NCBI GenBank assembly: GCA_002706765.1
Contig: PAJV01000068.1
Coordinates: forward strand, 147,773 to 211,772
Direction of reading: 5' to 3'
Length of the DNA stretch: 64,000 nt
Source: Gimesia sp.
GTDB taxonomy: Bacteria > Planctomycetota > Planctomycetia > Planctomycetales > Planctomycetaceae
The stretch's first letter is position 1; each line of letters opens with the position of its first letter. Shown here piece by piece: positions 55,980-64,000 of this stretch. The translations under genes were made by a program, and so were the position numbers. Below the pieces are notes generated by a model. It saw nothing but the letters and a program-made list of their open reading frames with translations, did no database searches and had not been told where the DNA came from.

Positions 55980-58133
55980 TTATCCCCATTCACGTTTGAG
56001 GGCCGCACGATACATCAGCACGTTGAGGCAGAGGGCACCGGCAATGGCCATCAATGTGGAAACGAACATCGTTTGCAGGTCTGGGATAAAATTTGATCCA
56101 GGCTGGTACTGCCAGGCGATTATGCTGATGACCAACGTGCCTGCCAGGGTATACAGGGCAAACATGCTGCCCACAATGATCCAGGTGCGTTTGAAGACCA
56201 GGACGGTCGCGTTCGTTCCGAGGATCCATAACGGAGCAGCAATGCTAACCAGCAGCATCAGATTGAACAATTCGAGTGTGCCGGCAGAGACATCCATTAT
56301 GCGGAACGGGAGTAGCACGAGGAAACCGATCATAAGCAAGCTGTGGTCGATCGCCAATGACAGGTACAACTGTTTTACCAGCGATTGGCGACTGACCGGT
56401 CGTAATGATTCGATCTGCAGAGCCTTGCGTCTTTGTCTCCAGGCAATCGCAGGCAAGAATGCCCCGGTACTGAAAAGGCACGAATAGAGAACTGGGATCA
56501 AGGGGCTGTTTTGCGTGAAGAATGGATCTCCGGACATCAGTCTGTAGAGCCCTTGAGACAGGATCAGGAAAAAAACGAAGCCTCCCAGTACCCCGAGTGT
56601 GCTGCCGAGACTGAATGCATTCCCGTGTCGCCACAAACAGGCCATCTGCCAGGTGGACCTCTCTGTATAATGCAATTTTTTCAAACCACGATCCAGGACC
56701 CAGATGAAGGGTTTTCCAGGTTTTAACCCTTGGGATTGCTGGTCTCGATCTTTTTCCCAGGGGGAGAAGGCAGGTGTGGTCATGAATGTCTCGTTCACCT
56801 TCTCAGTGATGGCAGGCAACCTGAGCAGGATCCAGAAAACAGAGAGGACTTCCAGCGCGATGATGGTGCATGCCATACCGGGTAGATGACCTTGTAAATA
56901 CCAGATTGTCTCGATAGCGATGATCTTAAAGGTCGAATCAAAGAAGAGCGGAATGTACATGAAGAAAAACGGCAGCAGTGGCAGTATCAACCAGTGTCGG
57001 AAAGGGTTGTTGGAAAGCTGCATGACAGAAAACATACTCAACATGGCAGGGAGCAGGAGAACGAGACTGAGCGCCGGCAGCATACCAATATCATAACGCA
57101 ATAATGTAAGGGGAAGTATCAACGATCCTGTCGACAGAATTAGTACTGCGATACGTCGATGCGGTGCGAGATAATTGGGAGTCAGACTGGCCGCGGGAGT
57201 GACGAAGTGTGCCCACAGCTGCAGATAGAGAATGGCAAACAACAGGGCACCGGAAAACACCGATCGTTGGATGGCACCCAGCTTCGACTTTGAATAGGTT
57301 ATCGGCAACGCACGCACCGGAAGCAGTGTACTCTCGTTAAAATGTCGTAAATGCTTCATTAAGAACCAGTTTGCATAGACTTCTTTCAGCGTCGGAGAAT
57401 TGCGCAGCTGTTCAATTTGTTCCTGGGACAGGTCAATTGCATTCCAGGTCTGTTGTGTTTCCGGTTGTTTGTGACTCGGGTCATAGTTGAGTGAAGCAAT
57501 GAGTGTGAGTTGCTGTAGAGCGGGGATTTGTGTGACATGGGTCAGCAGTTCAGGCGATGTATCATCATAGTGTAAAGCCAGTAAGTGCACGCTGGTCATG
57601 TTGGGGCATTCATGAGAGTGGGCTTCCAGTGTCGAAGCGAGCACTTCCAGCTGAGTCACTTTCTCACCGAATCTTTGTAAGGCGCCGGCAGGAAGTTGAG
57701 TGCCCAGAAATACCAGCGCATCCAGTTTGGGAAGTTGGCAGATCTGTTCGACATGGGCTGCCGTCAGATCGAAATCGTTCAGTTCCAGGTAAACCAGATT
57801 TCGAAACGGACTCAGGTCGGGTAAGGAATCTTCCATGCTCACTCTGGTCAGGCTGAGTGATTGAATCTCAGCAGGGGCAACCTGTTCCACTAGTTCGGGG
57901 AGCGTTTGGAAATTCGGTGAATTCTCTGTGTTGGAGAAGGCATCAGCGGTATAAACTCTTTCTATCTGCCCTGGCGCTTGCGGTCGTGCCCCGACCTGCA
58001 TGACATTGCCGCCCGTCGGACCCAGGGCCAGAGATAAGAAAAGAATCAAATAAATGGCTGTCAATAACAGGATGAGCGGACGCTGCCAGTAGGTCTTGAG
58101 GATCTGCCGGTATAGATTGTGATGCCCTTTCAT
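55980..58133 (-). CDS. ABC-2-type permease with a leucine-rich-repeat insert
   Basis: The protein has 717 residues. One helix (PLILLLTAIYLILFLSLALG) is followed by a soluble part of about 200 residues with leucine-rich repeats (LVYLELNDFDLTAAHVEQIC, LPKLDALVFLGTQLPAGALQ, QLEVLASTLE, MTSVHLLALHYDD, LQQLTLIASLNY). Then come about 11 further helices between residues 280 and 715. The region with helices should form the membrane part of the exporter. Its start overlaps the ATPase stop as ATGA. A leucine-rich insert in such a permease is unusual. The substrate is unknown. Confidence 0.82.
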   Translation of the reverse strand: MKGHHNLYRQILKTYWQRPLILLLTAIYLILFLSLALGPTGGNVMQVGARPQAPGQIERVYTADAFSNTENSPNFQTLPELVEQVAPAEIQSLSLTRVSMEDSLPDLSPFRNLVYLELNDFDLTAAHVEQICQLPKLDALVFLGTQLPAGALQRFGEKVTQLEVLASTLEAHSHECPNMTSVHLLALHYDDTSPELLTHVTQIPALQQLTLIASLNYDPSHKQPETQQTWNAIDLSQEQIEQLRNSPTLKEVYANWFLMKHLRHFNESTLLPVRALPITYSKSKLGAIQRSVFSGALLFAILYLQLWAHFVTPAASLTPNYLAPHRRIAVLILSTGSLILPLTLLRYDIGMLPALSLVLLLPAMLSMFSVMQLSNNPFRHWLILPLLPFFFMYIPLFFDSTFKIIAIETIWYLQGHLPGMACTIIALEVLSVFWILLRLPAITEKVNETFMTTPAFSPWEKDRDQQSQGLKPGKPFIWVLDRGLKKLHYTERSTWQMACLWRHGNAFSLGSTLGVLGGFVFFLILSQGLYRLMSGDPFFTQNSPLIPVLYSCLFSTGAFLPAIAWRQRRKALQIESLRPVSRQSLVKQLYLSLAIDHSLLMIGFLVLLPFRIMDVSAGTLELFNLMLLVSIAAPLWILGTNATVLVFKRTWIIVGSMFALYTLAGTLVISIIAWQYQPGSNFIPDLQTMFVSTLMAIAGALCLNVLMYRAALKREWG

Positions 58134-59041
58134 TGAATGGCCTCCGCTTCTGTCCGTGAGGAGACTCCCGAGAGTTCCAGAAAGATTTCTTCCAGATTCA
58201 GGTCTTCCACAGTCGTTGTTGCCTGTAATTCGTTTGAGAGACTCTCCAGTAAAACGGCATCAAACTCTTTCACCGCTATTAGTGCATGTTTGCCGTCGAT
58301 TTCTGAACGCAGTGTGCCTGGCAGATTCAGGTTCTGTGGCAGGTCGTGTTCGGCTGTGATGCGGATGCGTTTCACATGATGGATCAGTGAGTCCAGTTCG
58401 CCGAAGAAGCCGAGTTTTCCGTTATCCAGAAATGCCACGTGGGAAGTGACGCGTTCCAGGTCAGATGTGATATGAGTCGAAAACAGAATGGTATTCTCTT
58501 CCTGTTCTGTGAACTCAATCAAAGACTGTAGAAACTGGCGGCGGGCCACGGGATCGAGACTGGCAACCGGCTCATCCAGGATCAGCAGTTCCGGGTGATG
58601 CCCCAACGCTAAGATTACGGACAGCTTCTGACGCTGCCCGGTCGAAAGTGCTCCCACGCGTTGCGTCTCGTTCAGTTTCCATTCCTTGAGCAGTGTATTG
58701 ACGTATTTCTGATCCCAGCGGGCGTAAAAGGCGCCCGTATATTCTGTCAGGGCTTTAACCGTCATCCAGGGGAGCAACACACAATCTTGTGAGACGTAAC
58801 CTAAACGGGATTTGGCGGACGCATCCAGGTCCCAGGAATTCTGACCAAAAACAGAACTCATGCCGGAAGTCGCTCTGATTAATCCCAGCAAACACTTGAT
58901 GAGCGTCGTTTTTCCAGATCCGTTTGTACCCAGTAAACCGACGACTTGTCCCGCGTTGATTTGAAGATCCAGGCCCGTCAGAACCGGGGTATCTTGAAAC
59001 TGCTTGTGCAGATCCACGGTTTGAATGATTGCATTGCTCAT
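58130..59041 (-). CDS. ABC transporter ATP-binding protein
   Basis: The protein has 303 residues, a length typical of such ATPases. It has Walker A GTNGSGKT (38-45), the Q loop (VSQDCVLLPW), signature LSTGQRQKLS, Walker B LLILDEPVASLDP and the switch His in ILFSTHITSD. A C-terminal tail with HDLPQNLNLPGTL follows, as in ABC-2-type exporters of the CcmA/YtrB kind. It couples ATP hydrolysis to the permease encoded just downstream (ATGA overlap) and is itself coupled to the GntR gene upstream by another ATGA overlap. Confidence 0.95.
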   Translation of the reverse strand: MSNAIIQTVDLHKQFQDTPVLTGLDLQINAGQVVGLLGTNGSGKTTLIKCLLGLIRATSGMSSVFGQNSWDLDASAKSRLGYVSQDCVLLPWMTVKALTEYTGAFYARWDQKYVNTLLKEWKLNETQRVGALSTGQRQKLSVILALGHHPELLILDEPVASLDPVARRQFLQSLIEFTEQEENTILFSTHITSDLERVTSHVAFLDNGKLGFFGELDSLIHHVKRIRITAEHDLPQNLNLPGTLRSEIDGKHALIAVKEFDAVLLESLSNELQATTTVEDLNLEEIFLELSGVSSRTEAEAIQ

Positions 59042-59433
59042 GGTTTGTATTCCCGTAACAGCTTGTTGACGACTGCCAGAATCTGCTCATCGCTGAGCCC
59101 GAGTTGACGTCCATGTACAATGGCCTGCTCCATCAGTGGCTTGAGGTCCTGCATACGCTCTTTCGCGCTTCCCGCGGGAACCGACTTTCGTACCAGCATT
59201 CCCTTGCCCCGCACCCGCTCTACGACTTGGTCCGCTTCCAGTTTGGAATAGGCTTTCGAAATCGTCATCGTATTCACGCCGAGTGTCGTCGCCATTTGAC
59301 GCACGCTGGGGAGCATATCTCCTGCGTTCAAATGCCCGCCCGCAATCATCGCATTAATCTGGCTGATGATCTGCAGGTAGATCGGCACCCCGGCAGAGGG
59401 ATGCACTTCAAATTGTGTGGCTTTGATTGTCAT
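59038..59433 (-). CDS. GntR-family regulator (YtrA type)
   Basis: The protein has 131 residues, the short length typical of YtrA-type GntR regulators. The winged helix reads VPIYLQIISQINAMIAGGHL, MLPSVRQMATTLGVNTMTIS, KAYSKLEADQVVERVRGKGM. The C-terminal helical tail is only about 50 residues, which is why there is no ligand domain. YtrA proteins repress ABC exporter operons in response to antibiotics or envelope stress. It heads an operon with the ATPase and permease, each ATGA-coupled. A perfect operator-like palindrome lies at 59446-59471. Confidence 0.93.
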   Translation of the reverse strand: MTIKATQFEVHPSAGVPIYLQIISQINAMIAGGHLNAGDMLPSVRQMATTLGVNTMTISKAYSKLEADQVVERVRGKGMLVRKSVPAGSAKERMQDLKPLMEQAIVHGRQLGLSDEQILAVVNKLLREYKP

Positions 59434-59445
59434 TGACTAAACCTC

Positions 59446-59471
59446 ATGTGTATTACTACACTAATACACAT
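59446..59471. promoter_or_regulatory. Candidate YtrA operator
   Basis: A perfect inverted repeat with 10-base arms (ATGTGTATTA and TAATACACAT) around six bases (CTACAC). It lies 12 bases before the GntR start codon, where bound regulator would block transcription of the operon. A further half site (GTGTATTA) is at 59522-59529. A TTGACG sequence on the minus strand just upstream could be the -35 box. Confidence 0.75.
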
Positions 59472-59711
59472 AGTCGGGGGCGTCAATCTAAAATCAGCCA
59501 AAATGTAAAAATTCCCAGGCTGGTGTATTACTGAGGGAGCGATTACGCAGTCGTCGCTACGGGATGACGATCAGAAGACGGGCGCGGATGGCAGTTGGGC
59601 ACTGTCCTGCCTGCATGTTTTAAGAGCACAAAATCTGTGCGATTAGCGGCAAGCGGCTGCGGCAATTATTCGAGACTATTGACGGCTAGCGCAGAGCGAC
59701 TGCCCATCCGG

Positions 59712-61115
59712 CTACCCAAACAGTTCCATGATCGGTTTGCCCGTGGTCAGGGTGCGCAGGATGCCGGTCGGGTCCTTGGGATCGTTGATCGGAATGTCGA
59801 GCGCATGGTAGATCGTCGCGGCCAGTTCTTCGGGGCGAACGGGATTGTCGGTCGGGTATTGGCCGTACTTGTTCGATTTGCCGTAGACCTGGCCTCCGGC
59901 GATACCCGCGCCGGCGAGGATGGAGGAGAAACAACGCGGCCAGTGCTGGCGACCGGGGGGATCCTGTTTGAGCACATTCGGTGTGCGGCCGAATTCACCG
60001 GTCACCACGACCAGTGTATTATCCAGCATGCCACGCTCTTTGAGATCCGATAGCAGCGCCGCCAGCGCCTGATCCAGACGAGGCAGGCAGAAGCCCATGC
60101 CGTAGGAACCGTTCCCGAAGGCATTGCCCATCCCCATATTGCCGCCGTGCATGTCCCAGCTGCTGCTGGGCGGGCCCTGTTTGTCATGATCTGCCTGGCC
60201 GGTCCAGCCGTTGACAGTGACAAAGCGAACCCCCGATTCCACCATGCGGCGAGCGAGCAGCAGATTCTGTCCGAGCGGATGCATGCCGTATCGCTGGCGG
60301 ACCTGATCCGGTTCTTCGTCCATGTTGAATGCCTTGCGGCCTTCAGCGCGGGTCAGTGCTTCGTAAGTTTTCTCGCGCAGATCTGACCAGTCTTTGACGG
60401 TCTGGTCCCGGTCGAGCCGATCGGACTCCAGTTTACTCAGGACTTCCTTTCGCTTTTCGAAACGCGGTTCGTCGTAGGGGGCGTAAATTTCAGGTGGCTT
60501 GAAGTCTTTCATCGCAGGATGATTATCAGCCGAACCGACAAAGACCGGGGCATACGCGGAACCCAGATAACCGCCGATCCCGATATTGGGCGCGCAGAAG
60601 ACAGGCGGCCCCACGCATTTGATGAGCCAGGCGTTGGAGACGAAATTACGTTTACTCGGTTTGTGTCGGGCGACGTGCGATCCGAGATAAGGTTGTTCGT
60701 TCGACATGCCCTGCTGCACGCGTTTGTCCGACTGCCCGCTGAGCAGGTTGTGCATCGCATCGAAGTGATTGCTGATCGAACCCGGATGCGACATGGAATT
60801 AATCAGCGTGAACTCGTCCGTCAGTTTAGCCAGTTCCGTGTGCATCTCATTGATCCGCATGCCCGGCACTTTGGTGTCGATGGGCATGTAAGGACCGCGG
60901 TATTCCAGCGGGGCCTCGGGTTTCATATCCCAGGTGTCGAGGTGACTCGGCCCGCCACACAGCAGGATGAAGATACAGGACTTCTCCGCCGCGACCGCTT
61001 TGCCCGACGCGTCGATCTTGTCACTCCCCAGCACCATGCCCGGCATACCGAGACTGAGCGTTCCCAGGCCACTCGCAATCAGGGCCTGCCTGCGGTTCAT
61101 CTGGAATTCGTCCAT
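59712..61115 (-). CDS. DUF1501 protein, Tat-exported
   Basis: The protein has 467 residues from the ATG at 61115, which has GAGGTTGAGG before it. NRRQALIASGLGTLSLGMPG with Arg8-Arg9 is a twin-arginine signal. DUF1501 features follow: FILLCGGPSHLDTWDMKPEA, MHTELAKLTDEFTLINSMSH, SGVRFVTVNGWTGQADHDK, GEFGRTPNVLK and NPVRPEELAATIYHALDIP. The fold is of the alkaline-phosphatase/sulfatase superfamily, with metal Asp/His residues but unknown substrate. Usually DUF1501 genes follow a DUF1549/DUF1553 gene (cytochrome-containing); none is here. Confidence 0.95.
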   Translation of the reverse strand: MDEFQMNRRQALIASGLGTLSLGMPGMVLGSDKIDASGKAVAAEKSCIFILLCGGPSHLDTWDMKPEAPLEYRGPYMPIDTKVPGMRINEMHTELAKLTDEFTLINSMSHPGSISNHFDAMHNLLSGQSDKRVQQGMSNEQPYLGSHVARHKPSKRNFVSNAWLIKCVGPPVFCAPNIGIGGYLGSAYAPVFVGSADNHPAMKDFKPPEIYAPYDEPRFEKRKEVLSKLESDRLDRDQTVKDWSDLREKTYEALTRAEGRKAFNMDEEPDQVRQRYGMHPLGQNLLLARRMVESGVRFVTVNGWTGQADHDKQGPPSSSWDMHGGNMGMGNAFGNGSYGMGFCLPRLDQALAALLSDLKERGMLDNTLVVVTGEFGRTPNVLKQDPPGRQHWPRCFSSILAGAGIAGGQVYGKSNKYGQYPTDNPVRPEELAATIYHALDIPINDPKDPTGILRTLTTGKPIMELFG

Positions 61116-61378
61116 CCTCAACCTCGCTGTGATTCGCATAAACTGGAGTTGATGTGTGGATTATATCATTTTCTACCGGGATGCAAGAAAAATTCAGAGA
61201 GAATTGTTGCTGTCAACAATGTTGTTTCGGCATTTCCGAAAACGGGCCGCAATTGGGAATTTCATATAACCGTTTAAACAAATCTGGTATACTGCAGTTT
61301 CCATAGAAGTGAACCTGTCTTTTTATCCCCGGTTCCGGGGTTTTATATTTTTTCATTTCTTGATGAGAGGAGGCTGTC

Positions 61379-63136
61379 ATGTCTGCTTCTGCTTCTCACC
61401 GCTCGGTCCTGCATTACCTTTACAACCACAATCCGTTCTATGTGATCAGTGCGGTATTGATGTTGTTCGCCGTGCGGTCTGCTTACGGAACCATTGAGAT
61501 CGGTTCCATCAACTGCTGGATCATGATGGGAGTGCTTGCCGGCTATACCCTGTTGCTGGCGGGGATTGGTGTGCTGATTGTCCGCTGGGGCAAGGTCTGG
61601 GAAGATGCCCGCTCGATTCTGCTGCTGTTGCTGCTGCTGTTTCTTGGGGTCTCGGTCAGTATGGATGATCTGTTTTCGCGGATTACACCCGATCAGGGAA
61701 TGATGTTGATGATCGGCGGCTTTCTGTTTTCGGCGCTGGTTTCCGAAGCCGTCTTGTGGGGAACCGGCATTCGCCTGGGGGCCCGCTATCGGATTCCGTA
61801 TCACCTGTTCCTGGCGCTGTTTTATTTCGCTCCCTGGTGGTGTTCTCCCGAGATGCATCCGCGACCGGCTGCCGAACTCGAATGGACGCTGTTTCTGTTT
61901 CCGGTGGTCGGCTCGATTCTGTTTTTGTTTCTGCTGCCTGCCGTCCGCGGAGGCGTCTCGTATGTCAAAGGGAACGGCACTCCCTGGGGCTGGCCGTGGT
62001 TTCCCTGGATCGCGTTTGGCATGTTCGCCGCCTGTGTCAGTCTGCGCTCGTTTGCGCTCTGTCTCACGTTCGGACCGGCGGGACCCATGTGGATTACCTC
62101 GGGAAGCGGGCCCCGACTCATTTCCTTTGATACATTATGGGGCTTCTATTTTTTGATTCCGCTTGGCTTTGTCCTGCTTCTGTTGTTGCTGGAAGGCAGC
62201 CTGGTGACGAAGAATAAAACCTTTCAGGCAGGCGTGATCCGCTTTTCGCCCTTATTACTGTTGCTGGCGATGCCCGCGACGACGGGGCCGGTTCACACCG
62301 GGTTTCTTTTCAAAGTGACAGACGTCATCGGCGGACCGATCTGGTTGACCGTCTGGCTGCTGATCGGCTTTTATCTGCTGGCAGCGTTGCGACGTGTGCC
62401 GGGCGCGATGGCAGCCGGCCTGGGAGCCGTGGCGCTGCTCTCGATCGTCGGACCACAGACACTGGGTTCGCGGACATTGATCGAGCCGACGCCCTGGCCG
62501 TTGCTGCTGGATGGCGGATTGCTGTTGATGCTGGGGCTTCGCCAGCGTTCCTCCGGAATCTGTGCGGCAGGCGTGCTGGCGGCGACAGCCGGAATCTGGC
62601 TGGTGATTCCGGACACGGTGCTGTTCCAGTACCGGTTCACCACCTGTTTCCATCTGATATGGATTTCGTTCCTGGTAATGGGGCTGACGTTTCAAGATGC
62701 CTTCAGTCGTGTGCTGCAATGTGTCTGTGCGCTGCTGGTCCCGCTGGTCGCGGTCGTCGTGATTCTGAATGAGCGAGCGGCAGAGATCCCGCTGGCCTGG
62801 CGACTGACGTATGTGGCCACGTGGGCCGCGGGCTGTCTGCTGATTGCCCGGCTCTGGTCGAACCGCTGGTTTACGTATTCGTTCGCCGCGACGTTGAGTA
62901 TTCTGCTCTACACCAGCGCGACCTACGGATTTCGGCTGGCAACGCGCACGCTGGATCAATCGGCGGTGATTGCATTCCTCTGGTCGGTGGGCGCGTTATT
63001 GCTCGCCTTCCTGATCAGTGCCCACAAAGCCCGCTGGCTGCCCGAATATGCCTGGTTGATCCCCCGGAAAGAAACCCCGCCGGAGGAAGAGTTGGTGCTG
63101 CCTTTACCGGATGAATCTCCTGTTGATGAGGAATGA
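61379..63136 (+). CDS. Polytopic membrane protein of unknown function
   Basis: The protein has 585 residues with about 15 hydrophobic helices spread over its length, in several clusters, and a charged C-terminal tail (PRKETPPEEELVLPLPDESP). The first helix is near residue 20-40 (AVLMLFAVRSAYGTIEIGSI). No catalytic motif or known transporter signature is visible. AGAGGAGG stands before the ATG, so initiation should be strong. I do not recognise the family. It is likely to sit in the cytoplasmic membrane. Confidence 0.75.
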   Translation: MSASASHRSVLHYLYNHNPFYVISAVLMLFAVRSAYGTIEIGSINCWIMMGVLAGYTLLLAGIGVLIVRWGKVWEDARSILLLLLLLFLGVSVSMDDLFSRITPDQGMMLMIGGFLFSALVSEAVLWGTGIRLGARYRIPYHLFLALFYFAPWWCSPEMHPRPAAELEWTLFLFPVVGSILFLFLLPAVRGGVSYVKGNGTPWGWPWFPWIAFGMFAACVSLRSFALCLTFGPAGPMWITSGSGPRLISFDTLWGFYFLIPLGFVLLLLLLEGSLVTKNKTFQAGVIRFSPLLLLLAMPATTGPVHTGFLFKVTDVIGGPIWLTVWLLIGFYLLAALRRVPGAMAAGLGAVALLSIVGPQTLGSRTLIEPTPWPLLLDGGLLLMLGLRQRSSGICAAGVLAATAGIWLVIPDTVLFQYRFTTCFHLIWISFLVMGLTFQDAFSRVLQCVCALLVPLVAVVVILNERAAEIPLAWRLTYVATWAAGCLLIARLWSNRWFTYSFAATLSILLYTSATYGFRLATRTLDQSAVIAFLWSVGALLLAFLISAHKARWLPEYAWLIPRKETPPEEELVLPLPDESPVDEE

Positions 63137-63256
63137 TTTTTAGCTGGAAGGAGATGCAATGACATATCATTATGTGATAGAGTTGCAGCAACATCGTGGC
63201 TAGTATGTGAATCAAAAACGAGTGGAACGACTCCGTACGCAGGGAAGGCAGGTATA

Positions 63257-63952
63257 ATGCCAAAACCATCAAGTTTAATTATACTGTTGGCCATTATTGT
63301 GCCGATATTGGCTTTCGTTTTATTTACAAGACACGGTCTGCTGGCATTAGCTCTTAGTACTGGTGTGCTGATAGGAGTAGTCAAAGGAATTGAAGAAATA
63401 TTTCAGTTAAGTATTTCCGAAGTATTAAGAAAATTTGCTATAGTTAATCCTCGAAATCAAACTCTGTTATATTATTGTTGGATGTATTATTCGATATGGA
63501 TAATCTTCATTTCTTTGTATCTAGTTTCGTTGTTGGCTGAAATTGATTCGATCATGATTTGGTCAATAAAGCCGATTTCACTTTCTCTTACAACAGCAGT
63601 TACTATTGTGACATTTTGTGAGTGGCCACTCATAATGTCTCATATGTGGTTCAATAATCAAATCTCTAATTCCAGTATCGCTTCTGCTATTAAACTGAGT
63701 GTATACAATATCGTTTTTATTTGTTTCCTCATATTTTTACTAAGTGCATTTGATAACTGGGCAGTTGGTGCATCATTTACAAGTGCTTTTTTGAGTAGAG
63801 TTGACTATATAATCAATCTCGTTTTTGGATCTTTTCCGCTCTTGGTACTGCATACAAGTAACGTCAAACAAAAAGGGGGTCTGGACTCAATTAAAAAGAG
63901 TCCTGACCTGCTCTGTAGAAAAGCTCCCTTTGATTGCTATTTTCGAAATTAA
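63257..63952 (+). CDS. AT-rich membrane protein, possibly acquired
   Basis: The protein has 231 residues with about six hydrophobic helices (for example SLIILLAIIVPILAFVLFT, ALSTGVLIGVVKGIEEIF, WIIFISLYLVSLLAEIDS, NIVFICFLIFLLSAFDNW). The region 63140-63960 is far more AT-rich than the gene before it, and codons such as ATA and TTA are frequent, which suggests a different origin. I recognise no family. The Shine-Dalgarno sequence is weak (AGGCAGG). It ends near the window's right edge. Confidence 0.65.
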   Translation: MPKPSSLIILLAIIVPILAFVLFTRHGLLALALSTGVLIGVVKGIEEIFQLSISEVLRKFAIVNPRNQTLLYYCWMYYSIWIIFISLYLVSLLAEIDSIMIWSIKPISLSLTTAVTIVTFCEWPLIMSHMWFNNQISNSSIASAIKLSVYNIVFICFLIFLLSAFDNWAVGASFTSAFLSRVDYIINLVFGSFPLLVLHTSNVKQKGGLDSIKKSPDLLCRKAPFDCYFRN

Positions 63953-64000
63953 TAAGTCATGATATACCACATTGCATGACACAGACAACGAAATCTCCAC

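Noticed and set aside
63976-64000. ATG opening a frame to the right edge
   Set aside because: Only eight codons are visible and no Shine-Dalgarno sequence precedes it.

Overview
The window reads as chromosomal DNA from a marine planctomycete, most likely Gimesia or a close relative. This is inferred from gene content: three formylglycine-type sulfatases, a DUF1559 prepilin-like protein, a DUF1501 Tat protein, a PVC-type CxxCH dehydrogenase, a FecR/ECF sigma pair, an ECF sigma factor beside a Ser/Thr kinase, BlaI/M56 modules, and many small secreted or lipid-anchored proteins. Most genes are single or in short operons on both strands, with moderate GC. I find no complete tRNA, rRNA, CRISPR array, insertion sequence or prophage.

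Layout. 1-8.4 kb: small membrane proteins, a DUF1990 protein, a Gly-rich EF-hand protein, a coupled FG-GAP/DsbD-alpha-like lipoprotein pair, and a beta-propeller/TlpA thioredoxin pair. 8.7-11.2 kb: a BlaI repressor, an M56 (BlaR1-like) membrane protease and a secreted copy of the protease's C-terminal domain. 11.3-20 kb: DUF1697, a class II amidotransferase, two sulfatases, a secreted alpha/beta hydrolase and a GNAT. 20.1-25 kb: a second BlaI/M56 pair, with a textbook BlaI operator and a 1453-residue protease fused to about 1000 residues of carboxypeptidase-regulatory-like repeats. 25.2-33.1 kb: a third sulfatase, a split Tm-1-like pair (UPF0261 plus PEP-hydrolase-like TIM barrel) with an EthD protein, a lipoprotein beta-carbonic anhydrase, VOC, DUF2200 and ADP-ribosylglycohydrolase genes. 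33.5-36.2 kb: a Tat-exported sugar isomerase-like protein, then a decayed stretch with HNH, tRNA-Arg and lectin-like remnants. 36.1-40.6 kb: ECF sigma, FecR, DUF1559, lipoprotein and SGNH hydrolase on the minus strand, closed by a strong terminator. 40.9-48 kb: lepA, a SUKH protein, a secretin-like protein, a beta-lactamase-fold protein lacking SxxK, and a sodium:solute symporter. 48.1-51.4 kb: ECF sigma plus a kinase with an N-terminal zinc-finger anti-sigma-like segment. 51.4-64 kb: a PQ-loop-like membrane protein, an NHL propeller, the CxxCH dehydrogenase, a GntR(YtrA)-ABC-permease operon with a perfect operator, DUF1501, and two polytopic membrane proteins, the last AT-rich.

How genes work together. 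Envelope sensing and signalling is the recurring theme: two BlaI/M56 circuits, two ECF sigma circuits (one FecR-linked, one kinase-linked) and a YtrA-controlled ABC exporter. Sulfatases, the secreted hydrolase, the SGNH esterase and the CxxCH dehydrogenase fit a life on sulfated algal polysaccharides, but they are dispersed rather than arranged as one utilisation locus.
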